Below are positions 38,354 through 47,849 of a stretch of 52,247 nucleotides of DNA, piece after piece. This DNA is from an uncultured beta proteobacterium. GTDB taxonomy: Bacteria > Pseudomonadota > Gammaproteobacteria > Burkholderiales > Burkholderiaceae_B. A model generated the notes under the pieces. The model worked only from the letters and a program-made list of their open reading frames with translations. It did not search any database and was not told the DNA's origin. Where the stretch lies: positions 1-52,247 of the forward strand of contig CAJBTJ010000206.1 in the NCBI GenBank assembly GCA_903958565.1, in the 5' to 3' direction. Every line of letters starts with the position of its first letter. The stretch's first letter is position 1. The position numbers were made by a program, and so were the translations under genes.

Positions 38354-39354
38354 CGATCGATCTGCCCTTGATTTGGGCTGGTTTAATCGCTTTTGCGGTA
38401 TTGGCTTATATTGTTTTAGATGGTTTTGATCTCGGCATTGGCATCTTGTTTCCCTGGGGACGCACTGAAGAGCATCGTGATCAGATGATGAATACCGTCG
38501 CTCCAGTCTGGGATGGTAATGAAACCTGGCTAGTGTTGGGTGGCGGCGGGCTATTCGCAGTTTTTCCGCTCGCTTATGCCGTCATCATGCCAGCCTTGTA
38601 TGCGCCCATCATCACCATGTTGCTTGCGCTCGTGTTTCGCGGGGTTGCATTTGAGTTTAGATGGAAGAGTCAAAACCGCAAATATCTCTGGGACTGGGCC
38701 TTTGCGGGTGGATCCGCTGTGGCCACGTTCGCTCAGGGCGTGGCGCTCGGGGCGCTCGTGCAGGGGATCCCTGTTGCGAACCGCGCTTATGCCGGCGGTT
38801 GGTGGGACTGGTTGACGCCATTTAGTTTGCTGACAGGCTTCGCATTACTCGTGGGTTACGCATTATTAGGTGCGACGTGGTTGGTGTTGAAAACAGAGGG
38901 CGAGGTCGAGCGCATCGCCAGGAAGGCAGCGTTTGGTTTGGGCTTGACGCTGTTGGGCCTGATTGGTTTAGTAAGCTTGCTGACGCCTTTCATGCATGAA
39001 CACTTTATGCAAAAGTGGTTCGCTTGGCCGGCGATTGCCTTTGTTGCGCCCGTGCCCTTGTTGGTGTTGGTGTGTGCGTATGCTCTATTTAAAGGCTTGG
39101 CGGATAAATCTGGTTTGATGCCATTTTTAGCTGCCCAAGGGCTGTTTGTCTTGTCTTATATCGGCTTATTGATTAGTTTCTTTCCCTATGTCGTGCCGCC
39201 TTCGCTGACACTCTGGCAGGCTGCTGCGCCCGATAATAGTTTGCGGTTCCTGCTGGTGGGTGCAATGGTATTGATTCCCGTTATTTTGCTCTATACCGCA
39301 TACGCCTATTGGGTTTTTCGCGGCAAGGTTCAAGCAAAGCATCACTACCATTAG
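38350..39354 (+). CDS. cioB: Cytochrome bd-type quinol oxidase subunit II (CioB-like)
   Basis: Second core membrane subunit of the oxidase. The 334-residue protein has about eight hydrophobic segments and the family texts LDGFDLGIGILFPW, NTVAPVWDGNETWLVLGGGGLFAVFPLAYA and FRGVAFEFRWK near the N-terminus. Its start overlaps the cioA stop as ATGA. A small protein gene follows after six bases. Codon use resembles the neighbouring genes. Confidence 0.95.
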   Translation: MTIDLPLIWAGLIAFAVLAYIVLDGFDLGIGILFPWGRTEEHRDQMMNTVAPVWDGNETWLVLGGGGLFAVFPLAYAVIMPALYAPIITMLLALVFRGVAFEFRWKSQNRKYLWDWAFAGGSAVATFAQGVALGALVQGIPVANRAYAGGWWDWLTPFSLLTGFALLVGYALLGATWLVLKTEGEVERIARKAAFGLGLTLLGLIGLVSLLTPFMHEHFMQKWFAWPAIAFVAPVPLLVLVCAYALFKGLADKSGLMPFLAAQGLFVLSYIGLLISFFPYVVPPSLTLWQAAAPDNSLRFLLVGAMVLIPVILLYTAYAYWVFRGKVQAKHHYH

Positions 39355-39360
39355 ACTCAG

Positions 39361-40822
<1,462 letters not shown>

Positions 40823-40833
40823 CACGACACACT

Positions 40834-41739
40834 ATGCGCGGGACGACTCTACTGGTGTTGACTGTACCGCCCTTGATGTGGGCTAGTAACGCCATCGTGG
40901 GCCGGATGGCGGCAGGAACAATCCCTCCGCTGACGCTCAATTTTTTGCGCTGGGTGGTTGCACTGGCTGTATTGCTGCCATTTATCTTTGCGCAACTCAA
41001 AGTGGATTGGTCCTTGGGGCGTCAGCACTGGAAGCTCTTTGCAGCGACCGGGTTTTTAAGTACAACCTGCTATAACGCGCTCCAGTACTTAGCGCTCATT
41101 ACATCGAGCCCCATTAATATCGCTTTGATTACGGCAGCGGGTCCGATTTTCACTTTGCTAGTGGGTCGCGCTTTCTTTTCTGCCCATATTGGCCGCGCTG
41201 CCGCTCTGGGTGCCGTGCTGTCGATTCTTGGTGTGGCTTGGGTTCTCTTGCGTGGTGAAATCCAAAATCTCACACACGTTGCGTTTGTCTCAGGCGATTT
41301 GTTTATGCTGTTTGCGATCGGGCTCTGGAGTGTCTACACCTGGTTGTTACGTGACCGGCCCAAAGCGATGTCGGGCTATAGTGTGCTTGCGTTACAGATG
41401 ATTTGGGGTCTCGCATTTGCTGTTCCGATGGTCTTGGCCGAAGTGCTTTGGGGAGGATACCCGCCCGTGCAGTGGGATGCGCACACATTGGGAATGGTCG
41501 TGTACGTAGCCCTTGGGCCCGCGCTGTTGGCCTATATTTGTTGGCAGCGGGCGGTTGCGCTCACGGGCTCACAGTTACCGATGTTCTTTTTAAACTTAAC
41601 GCCCGTTTTTGCTGCCATTCTCGCGGTGCTGTTGTTGGGTGAGTTTCCGAACTCCTACCATTACATCGGTCTGGTCCTAATCGTGCTGGGCATCGTATTG
41701 TCGAATCGTGACGAAGCGGTCACAAACATAAAAAAATAA
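40834..41739 (+). CDS. DMT-superfamily transporter (EamA family)
   Basis: A 301-residue inner-membrane protein with ten hydrophobic segments forming two EamA repeats. Repeat 1 holds PPLMWASNAIVGRMAAGTIPPLTLNFLRWVVALAVL; repeat 2 holds FAIGLWSVYTWLLRDRPKAMSGYSVLALQMIWG and ends with LLLGEFPNSYHYIGLVLIVLGIVLSNR. Members export amino acids, amines or other metabolites; the substrate is unknown. It starts 11 bases after serS. A perfect inverted repeat GTGGAT-C-ATCCAC follows its stop at 41741-41753 without a T-run. Confidence 0.92.
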   Translation: MRGTTLLVLTVPPLMWASNAIVGRMAAGTIPPLTLNFLRWVVALAVLLPFIFAQLKVDWSLGRQHWKLFAATGFLSTTCYNALQYLALITSSPINIALITAAGPIFTLLVGRAFFSAHIGRAAALGAVLSILGVAWVLLRGEIQNLTHVAFVSGDLFMLFAIGLWSVYTWLLRDRPKAMSGYSVLALQMIWGLAFAVPMVLAEVLWGGYPPVQWDAHTLGMVVYVALGPALLAYICWQRAVALTGSQLPMFFLNLTPVFAAILAVLLLGEFPNSYHYIGLVLIVLGIVLSNRDEAVTNIKK

Positions 41740-41785
41740 CGTGGATCATCCACATTAACGTATCTGTTTTTAAGGTGAGTAAGAA

Positions 41786-42856
41786 ATGAAACGAGTATTG
41801 CGTCGCGTGTTGCAAACAACGGTGGGTCTGATGGCCACCTTGGTGCTTGGAGGGGTCGCTGCGCCCACGGCTGTCGCCGACACTGTGCAAGGATCCTATT
41901 TGGTCGGTGGGGCACAGGCGAATGCGGGCGTCCCATTCTTTGGTGCCGGGTCAAAAGCCCAGGCCGATGGTGCCTGGGATTATTATCAAAAAACGATCGG
42001 TCAACCTATGTCCGAATGGGCTAAGACTGAAGTGAGGCGTGCGCCAGGCGGCACGGTGTTTTATCCGTTTTCTGGCCCAGATTTTGTGACCGTCTCCCAC
42101 TTGTTTCCGCAGGCCGATCGCTTTGTGATGGTTGCCATGCAGGCTGCCGGTGAGCCGGCGGATATGGCAAACATGTCGAGCGGGCGCGTGCAAAGTTTTC
42201 AGGCGAAGTTTATGCGAGAGTGGATGAAGTTCAGTCGCTTGGCATTTTTTCGCACGGATGACTTGAACGAAGACTTGCGTGATAAGCACGCACAGATCGG
42301 TGTCACAACGATTTTGATTACGTTCGCTTTGTACTCTGGGTATGACGTCAAGGCGGTTTATCCAATCGTGTTTGATGAGGCTTCAGGCGATTACATCAAA
42401 GGCAACGGCCCCTGGAAATCGGTTCGCCTCGAACTGAGTAAGGCTGGTAAGCCCGTCGTATTGGATTATGTGAGCTTGGATTTGTCCGACGGTGCGCTGA
42501 GCCAAAGCGCTTCAACGCGAGCTTGGCTCGCACGAGAATCACGTCATCCTGTTTTATTAAAGGCCGCCTCCCACTTATTGCAGGAAACGTATTTTGCGGT
42601 CTTAAAAGATATCCTAGTCGAAAACGCCACGATGGTCATACAAGATGAGACCGGATTGAATTACACCAATCTTGCTCAAATCGGATCGGTTGATTTGTAT
42701 GGGGGGTTCTTGTATCCGCACGAGCTGTTTAATCGTAAAAAGCAAGAGTCTCTCGCGCAGGCGTATCGGGAATCCAAGGACGTGAAGCCTTTGCCCTTCG
42801 CGTTTAGCTACAACAAGACGACAGAGCGTCGTAGCGTTCAGATCGTTAGACGTTAA
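41786..42856 (+). CDS. Secreted protein of unknown function
   Basis: A 356-residue exported protein. A signal peptide covers about residues 1-31 (basic start MKRVLRRVLQ, hydrophobic core TVGLMATLVLGGVAAPTAVA). The mature part has no domain that I recognise. Visible features are VFYPFSGPDFVTVSHLFPQADRFVMVAMQAAGEP, a central ITFALYSGYDVKAVYPIVFDEASGDYI, and a C-terminal basic tail. There is no lipobox and no repeated unit. No cysteine is obvious, so disulfides are unlikely. The start follows TAAGGTGAG. It overlaps the stop of the alpha/beta hydrolase on the other strand by four bases. A periplasmic location is inferred; function is unknown. Confidence 0.84.
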   Translation: MKRVLRRVLQTTVGLMATLVLGGVAAPTAVADTVQGSYLVGGAQANAGVPFFGAGSKAQADGAWDYYQKTIGQPMSEWAKTEVRRAPGGTVFYPFSGPDFVTVSHLFPQADRFVMVAMQAAGEPADMANMSSGRVQSFQAKFMREWMKFSRLAFFRTDDLNEDLRDKHAQIGVTTILITFALYSGYDVKAVYPIVFDEASGDYIKGNGPWKSVRLELSKAGKPVVLDYVSLDLSDGALSQSASTRAWLARESRHPVLLKAASHLLQETYFAVLKDILVENATMVIQDETGLNYTNLAQIGSVDLYGGFLYPHELFNRKKQESLAQAYRESKDVKPLPFAFSYNKTTERRSVQIVRR

Positions 42857-43740
42857 CGCGTGTTGCGCGGTCGTGCAAAGGCGCCCTGGCTGAAGGTGCG
42901 CACCGCTGCGTTAAAGGTCTCTGGTTCATCCACGAACAGGGCGTGCCCGGCTTGATCAAACATTGCGATGGTAATGAGCCCGGTCGCACGCTTTTTCTCA
43001 AGGGCGTCGGCCTGCTCTTTGAGCCAGGGTCGCACGGCAAACAGCACGGGGATCTTTTGTTTCTCAAGCGTATCGCGCCAGTACTCGCGCGGGTAAGGTT
43101 GATTCCGTAGCTGGATCGCCACGTTCGCGGGTACGCGCAGTGCCGAATCCAGTACGGCCTGCGCCATAAGAGGCGGTGGCGTTTGGCGATAAATATCCTG
43201 ACTAAATGTGCGCATGTATTGCTCACGCTTTTTCGGATCATTCATCGTCTGTTGAAAATTCGACTTTCCACCCTTAGGGGGACGACCTTCGCCAACCGAG
43301 TTGTCGATTAGGATGAGCCCACGCAGATCCTTCGGAGCGTATTTTGCAACGTAGTCTAAGGACTCAAGCACCGCAAGTGACCAGCCCGCCAAGATATATT
43401 CTTTGACCTTCGCAAATTTCAGGAATTCGTCCATGTCTTTGAGGCGACGTGCTGGAGCATGCGAAAGTTTAGTCAGGTCAGAGAGGCCTTGTGAGCGTGG
43501 GTCGAGCGCCAAGACACGATATTGATTCGATAAGCCAATCAGCTGTTGTTCGAAGACCGCTGCGGGCATCAGCCAACCAGGGATAAAGACGATGGTTTGC
43601 GGGCCGCTGCCGGCTTCGAGATAATGTAGACGCACGCCATCAGATGTTTTGAAAGTATGGTGCTGCACGGGGGCCGCCCACAAAAGAATGGGGCATAGCA
43701 GCAAGCCAAGCATGCCCAACAGTTGTTTAAATCGGTTCAT
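42853..43740 (-). CDS. Exported alpha/beta-hydrolase fold protein
   Basis: A 295-residue protein with a signal peptide (about 1-23, ending ILLWAAPV). The alpha/beta hydrolase fold is shown by the oxyanion region FIPGWLMPA (52-60), DPRSQGLS (80-87), a nucleophile elbow GWSLA at 119-123 with Ser121, and the catalytic histidine region DQAGHALFVDEP with His266. The elbow has Ala where Gly is usual, and the expected acidic residue after strand 7 is not obvious (PVLFAVRPWL). The start at 43740 leaves a 46-base gap to the divergent aroE-like gene; a start at 43809 would overlap it. Esterase or haloperoxidase-like chemistry is possible. Confidence 0.86.
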   Translation of the reverse strand: MNRFKQLLGMLGLLLCPILLWAAPVQHHTFKTSDGVRLHYLEAGSGPQTIVFIPGWLMPAAVFEQQLIGLSNQYRVLALDPRSQGLSDLTKLSHAPARRLKDMDEFLKFAKVKEYILAGWSLAVLESLDYVAKYAPKDLRGLILIDNSVGEGRPPKGGKSNFQQTMNDPKKREQYMRTFSQDIYRQTPPPLMAQAVLDSALRVPANVAIQLRNQPYPREYWRDTLEKQKIPVLFAVRPWLKEQADALEKKRATGLITIAMFDQAGHALFVDEPETFNAAVRTFSQGAFARPRNTR

Positions 43741-43786
43741 GGGTACACTACTCAAAACACGAACGAGATGTGGATAGTGAGACATT

Positions 43787-44584
43787 ATGATCGAAATTAC
43801 CGGTAGCACGCGAATCTATGGGATTGTGGCTGATCCAGTGGTTCAAGTGAAAACCCCGCAGACGATGCGCAAGGTCTTTGAGCGGCGCGGCACCGACGGG
43901 GTTCTCGTACCCATGCATGTGCCACCAGCTGGCTTGCGAGATCTCGTTCAAGCCTTGCGCAGCATGAAAAATTTTGGTGGGATGGTGGTCACCGTACCGC
44001 ACAAGACAAGCATGGTCAGTCTCTGTGATGTGGTGACGCCAGAGGCGCTTGCGGTCGGGGCGGTCAATATCGTACGACGCGAGTCAGATGGAACGCTTGC
44101 CGGTGACATCTTGGATGGCAAAGGCTTTGTCGAGGGGTTAAGTCAAAGCGGGTTCAAGCTCGAGGGACTAACCGTACTCCTCTGCGGCGCGGGCGGGGCA
44201 GCGCGGGCCATTGCGTTTGCGCTCGCCCAGGCTGGAATTCGAAAATTATCGATTCACAACCGAACACAAGCAGCCGCTCAGCAGATTCTTGATGGTGTCA
44301 AGACGCTATACCCTGCGGTTCAGACGGGTTTGGGCTCTGAGGATCCCTCTGGCTTTGATTTCGTGGTGAATGCAACGTCTTTAGGGATGCGAGCTGAGGA
44401 TCCATTGCCCTTGGACACATCGCGCCTAGTTCCGACGCAAGTCGTAGCGGAAATCATCATGACGCCTAAGTTGACCTCCTTGCTTGAGTGCGCGCAGGCG
44501 AAGGGATGCCGCATACAGTACGGCCTGCCGATGCTTGAATGTCAGATTGAAATGATGGCGGATTTTATGGGAGTCGCAAAATAA
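43787..44584 (+). CDS. Shikimate/quinate dehydrogenase-like protein, substrate unknown
   Basis: A 265-residue NAD(P)-dependent dehydrogenase of the AroE superfamily. The catalytic Lys (K73 in VTVPHK), Asn94 (GAVNIV) and Asp110 (GDILDG) of shikimate dehydrogenase are conserved, as are the Rossmann loop GAGGAARAI (134-142) and NRT (158-160) of an NADP-type pocket. The substrate-binding pair of serines in the usual HSxSP is replaced by VKTP at 21-24, so normal shikimate binding is unlikely. It is therefore a paralogue, not the biosynthetic AroE. It overlaps the GMC oxidoreductase by one base (TAATG), and the two probably work in one pathway on a cyclic polyol or hydroxy acid. Confidence 0.9.
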   Translation: MIEITGSTRIYGIVADPVVQVKTPQTMRKVFERRGTDGVLVPMHVPPAGLRDLVQALRSMKNFGGMVVTVPHKTSMVSLCDVVTPEALAVGAVNIVRRESDGTLAGDILDGKGFVEGLSQSGFKLEGLTVLLCGAGGAARAIAFALAQAGIRKLSIHNRTQAAAQQILDGVKTLYPAVQTGLGSEDPSGFDFVVNATSLGMRAEDPLPLDTSRLVPTQVVAEIIMTPKLTSLLECAQAKGCRIQYGLPMLECQIEMMADFMGVAK

Positions 44585-46182
44585 TGGAAACCTTTGATTA
44601 CGTGATTGTTGGCGGCGGGACGGCCGCTTGCGTGCTTGCGAATCGACTGACAGAAAATGGTCAGTATTCGGTGTTGATGCTTGAGGCGGGTGGAGAGCCT
44701 AAGAGCATGTGGATCAATATTCCTGCTGGCTTCACGAAACTACTTAATGACCCAACCTATAACTGGCGCTTCGAGACTGAGCCTGAAGATAATGTGCGGG
44801 GCCGCACGATTGCCATCCCGCGTGGAAAAGGGTTGGGCGGTTCAAGCTTGATCAACGGAATGATTTATGTGCATGGTCAGCCCGAAGACTACGATCACTG
44901 GGCCGCTTTGGGCGCGCAGGGCTGGTCTGCGAAAGACGTCATGCCTTACTTTAAGAAAATTGAAACCTATATGCCCGGAGGCGCACATCGCGGAAGATCC
45001 GGGCCGATGCATATTCATCACGTGAGCGAGCGTTTTCCGATCGCGAGCGCTGTGATCGAGGCAGCAGGGCAGGATGGTCAGAAGCTGACGGACGACTATA
45101 ACGGCATGGATCAGGAAGGGTTTGGCTACTACCAAGTGGCTCAAAAAGGTGGACAGCGTTGGAGTGCGGCCGATGGGTACTTGCAGCCTGTGCGCCATCG
45201 AAAAAACTTGACGGTACGGACCGGTGCGCATGTGACCAACGTGTTGCTCACGCAGGGGCGCTGCACCGGAGTGTCGTATGTGCAGCAAGATAGCTTGCAC
45301 GAGGTGACCGCTAAGCGAGAAGTCATTATGGCGGCCGGTGCAGTGCAAACCCCGCAAATCTTAGAGCTCTCCGGGATCGGTGATCCATCGCTATTGCAAA
45401 AATTCGGGATCGCTTGTCTGCATGCTGCACCGCGTGTGGGTGAGAACTACATCGACCATTTTGCAACGCGCATGAATTGGCGTGTCAAAAATACGCAGAC
45501 ACTCAATGAGCTAGCGCAAGGCTGGCGCGTGGGCGTCGCAGCATTGCAATACTTTTTACAGCGCAAGGGGATACTCACCTTGGGGACGGGTCTGGTGCGG
45601 GGGTTTGTCAAGACGCGCCCAGAGTTGGCAACGCCAGATGTACAGTATTTCTTTATGCATGCGAGCTATGCGAACGCTGCGATCCGTAAGCTCGATCAAG
45701 CGCCAGGCATGACCATGGGGGTGTCGGGTATTCGTCCGACATCGCAAGGTAGCATTCATATCAAGTCCCCTGATCCTATGGTGGGGCCGTCAATACGCCC
45801 AAATTTTCTGGCTGATCACGCGGACCAGCAGTCGCTCATTGATGGCATGCGCATCGCGCGACGCATCATGGGCCGCGACGCACTGAAGACTTATATCGAC
45901 TTTGAAATGGCGCCAGGCGATTCTGTACAGACGGACGCACAGTGGTTGGATTTTGCACGCAATAACGGACAGACCACTTATCACCCTGTCGCAACATGCC
46001 GTATGGGGACGGATATTAATGCTGTGGTCGATGTACGTTTACGTTTTAAAGGGCTGAGCGGTCTTAGGATCGTTGATGCATCCGTCATGCCAGCGATGGT
46101 TTCGGGCAATACGCAAGGCCCGGTCATGATGATTGCAGAAAAAGGTGCAGAGATGATTCTTGAGGACGCCCTGACGCATTAA
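44584..46182 (+). CDS. GMC-family FAD-dependent oxidoreductase (choline dehydrogenase-like)
   Basis: A 532-residue flavoprotein of the glucose-methanol-choline group. The ADP-binding FDYVIVGGGTAACVLANRLTE is at 4-24, GMC signature 1 is PRGKGLGGSSLINGMIYVHG, signature 2 is GAVQTPQILELSGIGDP, and the C-terminal TYHPVATCRMG carries the active-site histidine. There is no signal peptide, so it acts at the cytoplasmic side and probably gives electrons to quinone, as choline or alcohol dehydrogenases do. Its start overlaps the aroE-like stop and its end overlaps glpD (other strand) by four bases. An alcohol or polyol is the likely substrate class. Confidence 0.93.
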   Translation: METFDYVIVGGGTAACVLANRLTENGQYSVLMLEAGGEPKSMWINIPAGFTKLLNDPTYNWRFETEPEDNVRGRTIAIPRGKGLGGSSLINGMIYVHGQPEDYDHWAALGAQGWSAKDVMPYFKKIETYMPGGAHRGRSGPMHIHHVSERFPIASAVIEAAGQDGQKLTDDYNGMDQEGFGYYQVAQKGGQRWSAADGYLQPVRHRKNLTVRTGAHVTNVLLTQGRCTGVSYVQQDSLHEVTAKREVIMAAGAVQTPQILELSGIGDPSLLQKFGIACLHAAPRVGENYIDHFATRMNWRVKNTQTLNELAQGWRVGVAALQYFLQRKGILTLGTGLVRGFVKTRPELATPDVQYFFMHASYANAAIRKLDQAPGMTMGVSGIRPTSQGSIHIKSPDPMVGPSIRPNFLADHADQQSLIDGMRIARRIMGRDALKTYIDFEMAPGDSVQTDAQWLDFARNNGQTTYHPVATCRMGTDINAVVDVRLRFKGLSGLRIVDASVMPAMVSGNTQGPVMMIAEKGAEMILEDALTH

Positions 46183-46202
46183 GCGTCAGGTAGCGTCAGG
46201 TA
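46170..46202. repeat. Hairpin and tandem 10-base repeat at the GMC/glpD junction
   Basis: CCTGACGC (46170-46177) and GCGTCAGG (46183-46190) form an 8-base-pair stem with a 5-base loop across the two overlapping stop codons. GCGTCAGGTA is repeated in tandem at 46183-46192 and 46193-46202, so the last codons of glpD are built from one duplicated unit read in different frames. No T-run follows, so it is at best a weak terminator. Confidence 0.6.
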
Positions 46203-47804
46203 GTGCTGCGCGAGTGTTTTAAAGGCAATCGCTCCGGCGTCGCGCCCTGTCTCCTCCGACACAATCTGACCCACTGCTTCGGCGATCGATGAGGCGAGCG
46301 CAGCGTCTAAAAACAGTAAGCGTGCACGGCGGGCTAGAACGTCTTCGACTGTTCGCGCATACTCATGTCGCACAGCGAAGCGAACCATGGCCTCGGTGAG
46401 TCCTCCCCCTAGTTCGCGCTGCGCGCCAGGTAACGTATCGATATAGGTGGCCTCGTCTCCATAGGCGGCAATGCCAGGCGCGGCGCTCATGGGATGAGAG
46501 ACGGTGGTGCCCGATTGCGCTCCCACAAGTGGGAGGTGTTCGGTTTGACAGGGTGCACGCTGTGGTAGAAGTGACGCGCTTGTGCATTGAGCCAAAACAT
46601 CTTCGGCCATTGCGCGATAGGTTGTCCACTTTCCTCCGGTCACCGTCACAAGCTTGCTCTTGCTAATGAGTACCGTATGCTCCCGACTGATTTTCTTGGT
46701 GTTACCGCTTTCATCTTTTGGAGGCTTGACCAGAGGTCGTAAGCCCACCCAGATGCTTTTGATGTCTTCGCGCTGGGGTGCACGCTTAAGGTAGCGTGCG
46801 GACTCGCGCAAAATGAATTCCAGCTCTTCCTTAAAGGGCGTCGGCTCACGACTTAAGTCGTGGCGAGGGGTGTCCGTTGTGCCGATGATGACTTTTCCGA
46901 GCCACGGTACGGCGAACAATACACGGCCATCTGTCGTGTGGGGCACAATCAACGCGTGATCGCCCGGCAGAAAATCATGATCGACGACGATGTGTACGCC
47001 TTGACTCGGTGCAACAATATTGGAATGCGATTCTTGAGTTGCCTGTGCATCGAGATCGCGCAGCGCGTCGACCCATACCCCAGTGGCATTGACGACACAG
47101 GAGGCCCGAATATTGTATTGTTCAGCCGTCTCGGTATCGCGCACGACCAAGCCAGAGAGACGACCGTTTGCGTGGGTGAGCGCGACCGCTTCGCAGTAGT
47201 TGAGCAGCAGCGCCTCATGTTGCGCGGCCGTGCGCCCTAAGGCGAGTGCGAGTCTTGCATCATCAAACTGCCCGTCCCAATATTTAACGGAACCTTTGAG
47301 GCCGGCGGTATTGAGGTTGGGAAGGTTTTGTAAGGTATGCGACTTTCCCATGAAGCGTGTGCGTCCGAGGCTTCGGCGTCCGGCAAGCGCATCATAGAGA
47401 ATGAGCCCTGCTCCATAAAAGCCTTGCTCCCAAAATTTGTAGCAAGGCATCACAAAGGATAGCGGTTGCGCGAGGTGGGGCGCATTGTGCAGTAGCGTGG
47501 TGCGTTCGTGCAACGCTTCATAGACCAGCGACACGTTGCCCTGTGCTAAGTATCGTACGCCGCCGTGCACAAGCTTTGTTGAACGCGAAGAGGTGCCTTG
47601 TGCGAAGTCGGTCGCCTCGATGAGCACAACCGAATAGCCTCGCGCAGCAGCGTCCAAGGCAAGCCCAAGACCTGTCGCGCCACCACCAATAATCGCCAGA
47701 TCGTATTGCGTGTTGTCTTTCAGGCGAGCGAGTAGGCTGGCGCGTTTTGTGTCCAGTGGTGTGTTGGGCTGACCGCGAGTAGAGAGAGACTCAGATGGAC
47801 GCAT
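46179..47804 (-). CDS. glpD: Aerobic glycerol-3-phosphate dehydrogenase
   Basis: Oxidises sn-glycerol-3-phosphate to dihydroxyacetone phosphate with FAD and passes electrons to quinone at the inner membrane. The 541-residue protein has the FAD-binding YDLAIIGGGATGLGLALDAAARGYSVVLIEA at about 34-63, the conserved GTSSRSTKLVHGGVRYL, and VTGGKWTTYRAMAEDV. It is 45 bases after glpK, in one operon. Its last four bases overlap the GMC gene on the other strand. Confidence 0.97.
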   Translation of the reverse strand: MRPSESLSTRGQPNTPLDTKRASLLARLKDNTQYDLAIIGGGATGLGLALDAAARGYSVVLIEATDFAQGTSSRSTKLVHGGVRYLAQGNVSLVYEALHERTTLLHNAPHLAQPLSFVMPCYKFWEQGFYGAGLILYDALAGRRSLGRTRFMGKSHTLQNLPNLNTAGLKGSVKYWDGQFDDARLALALGRTAAQHEALLLNYCEAVALTHANGRLSGLVVRDTETAEQYNIRASCVVNATGVWVDALRDLDAQATQESHSNIVAPSQGVHIVVDHDFLPGDHALIVPHTTDGRVLFAVPWLGKVIIGTTDTPRHDLSREPTPFKEELEFILRESARYLKRAPQREDIKSIWVGLRPLVKPPKDESGNTKKISREHTVLISKSKLVTVTGGKWTTYRAMAEDVLAQCTSASLLPQRAPCQTEHLPLVGAQSGTTVSHPMSAAPGIAAYGDEATYIDTLPGAQRELGGGLTEAMVRFAVRHEYARTVEDVLARRARLLFLDAALASSIAEAVGQIVSEETGRDAGAIAFKTLAQHYLTLPDA

Positions 47805-47849
47805 GATGTGGTGTCGGTGCCGCGTTGGGTATCGTATTGATTGACTAGT

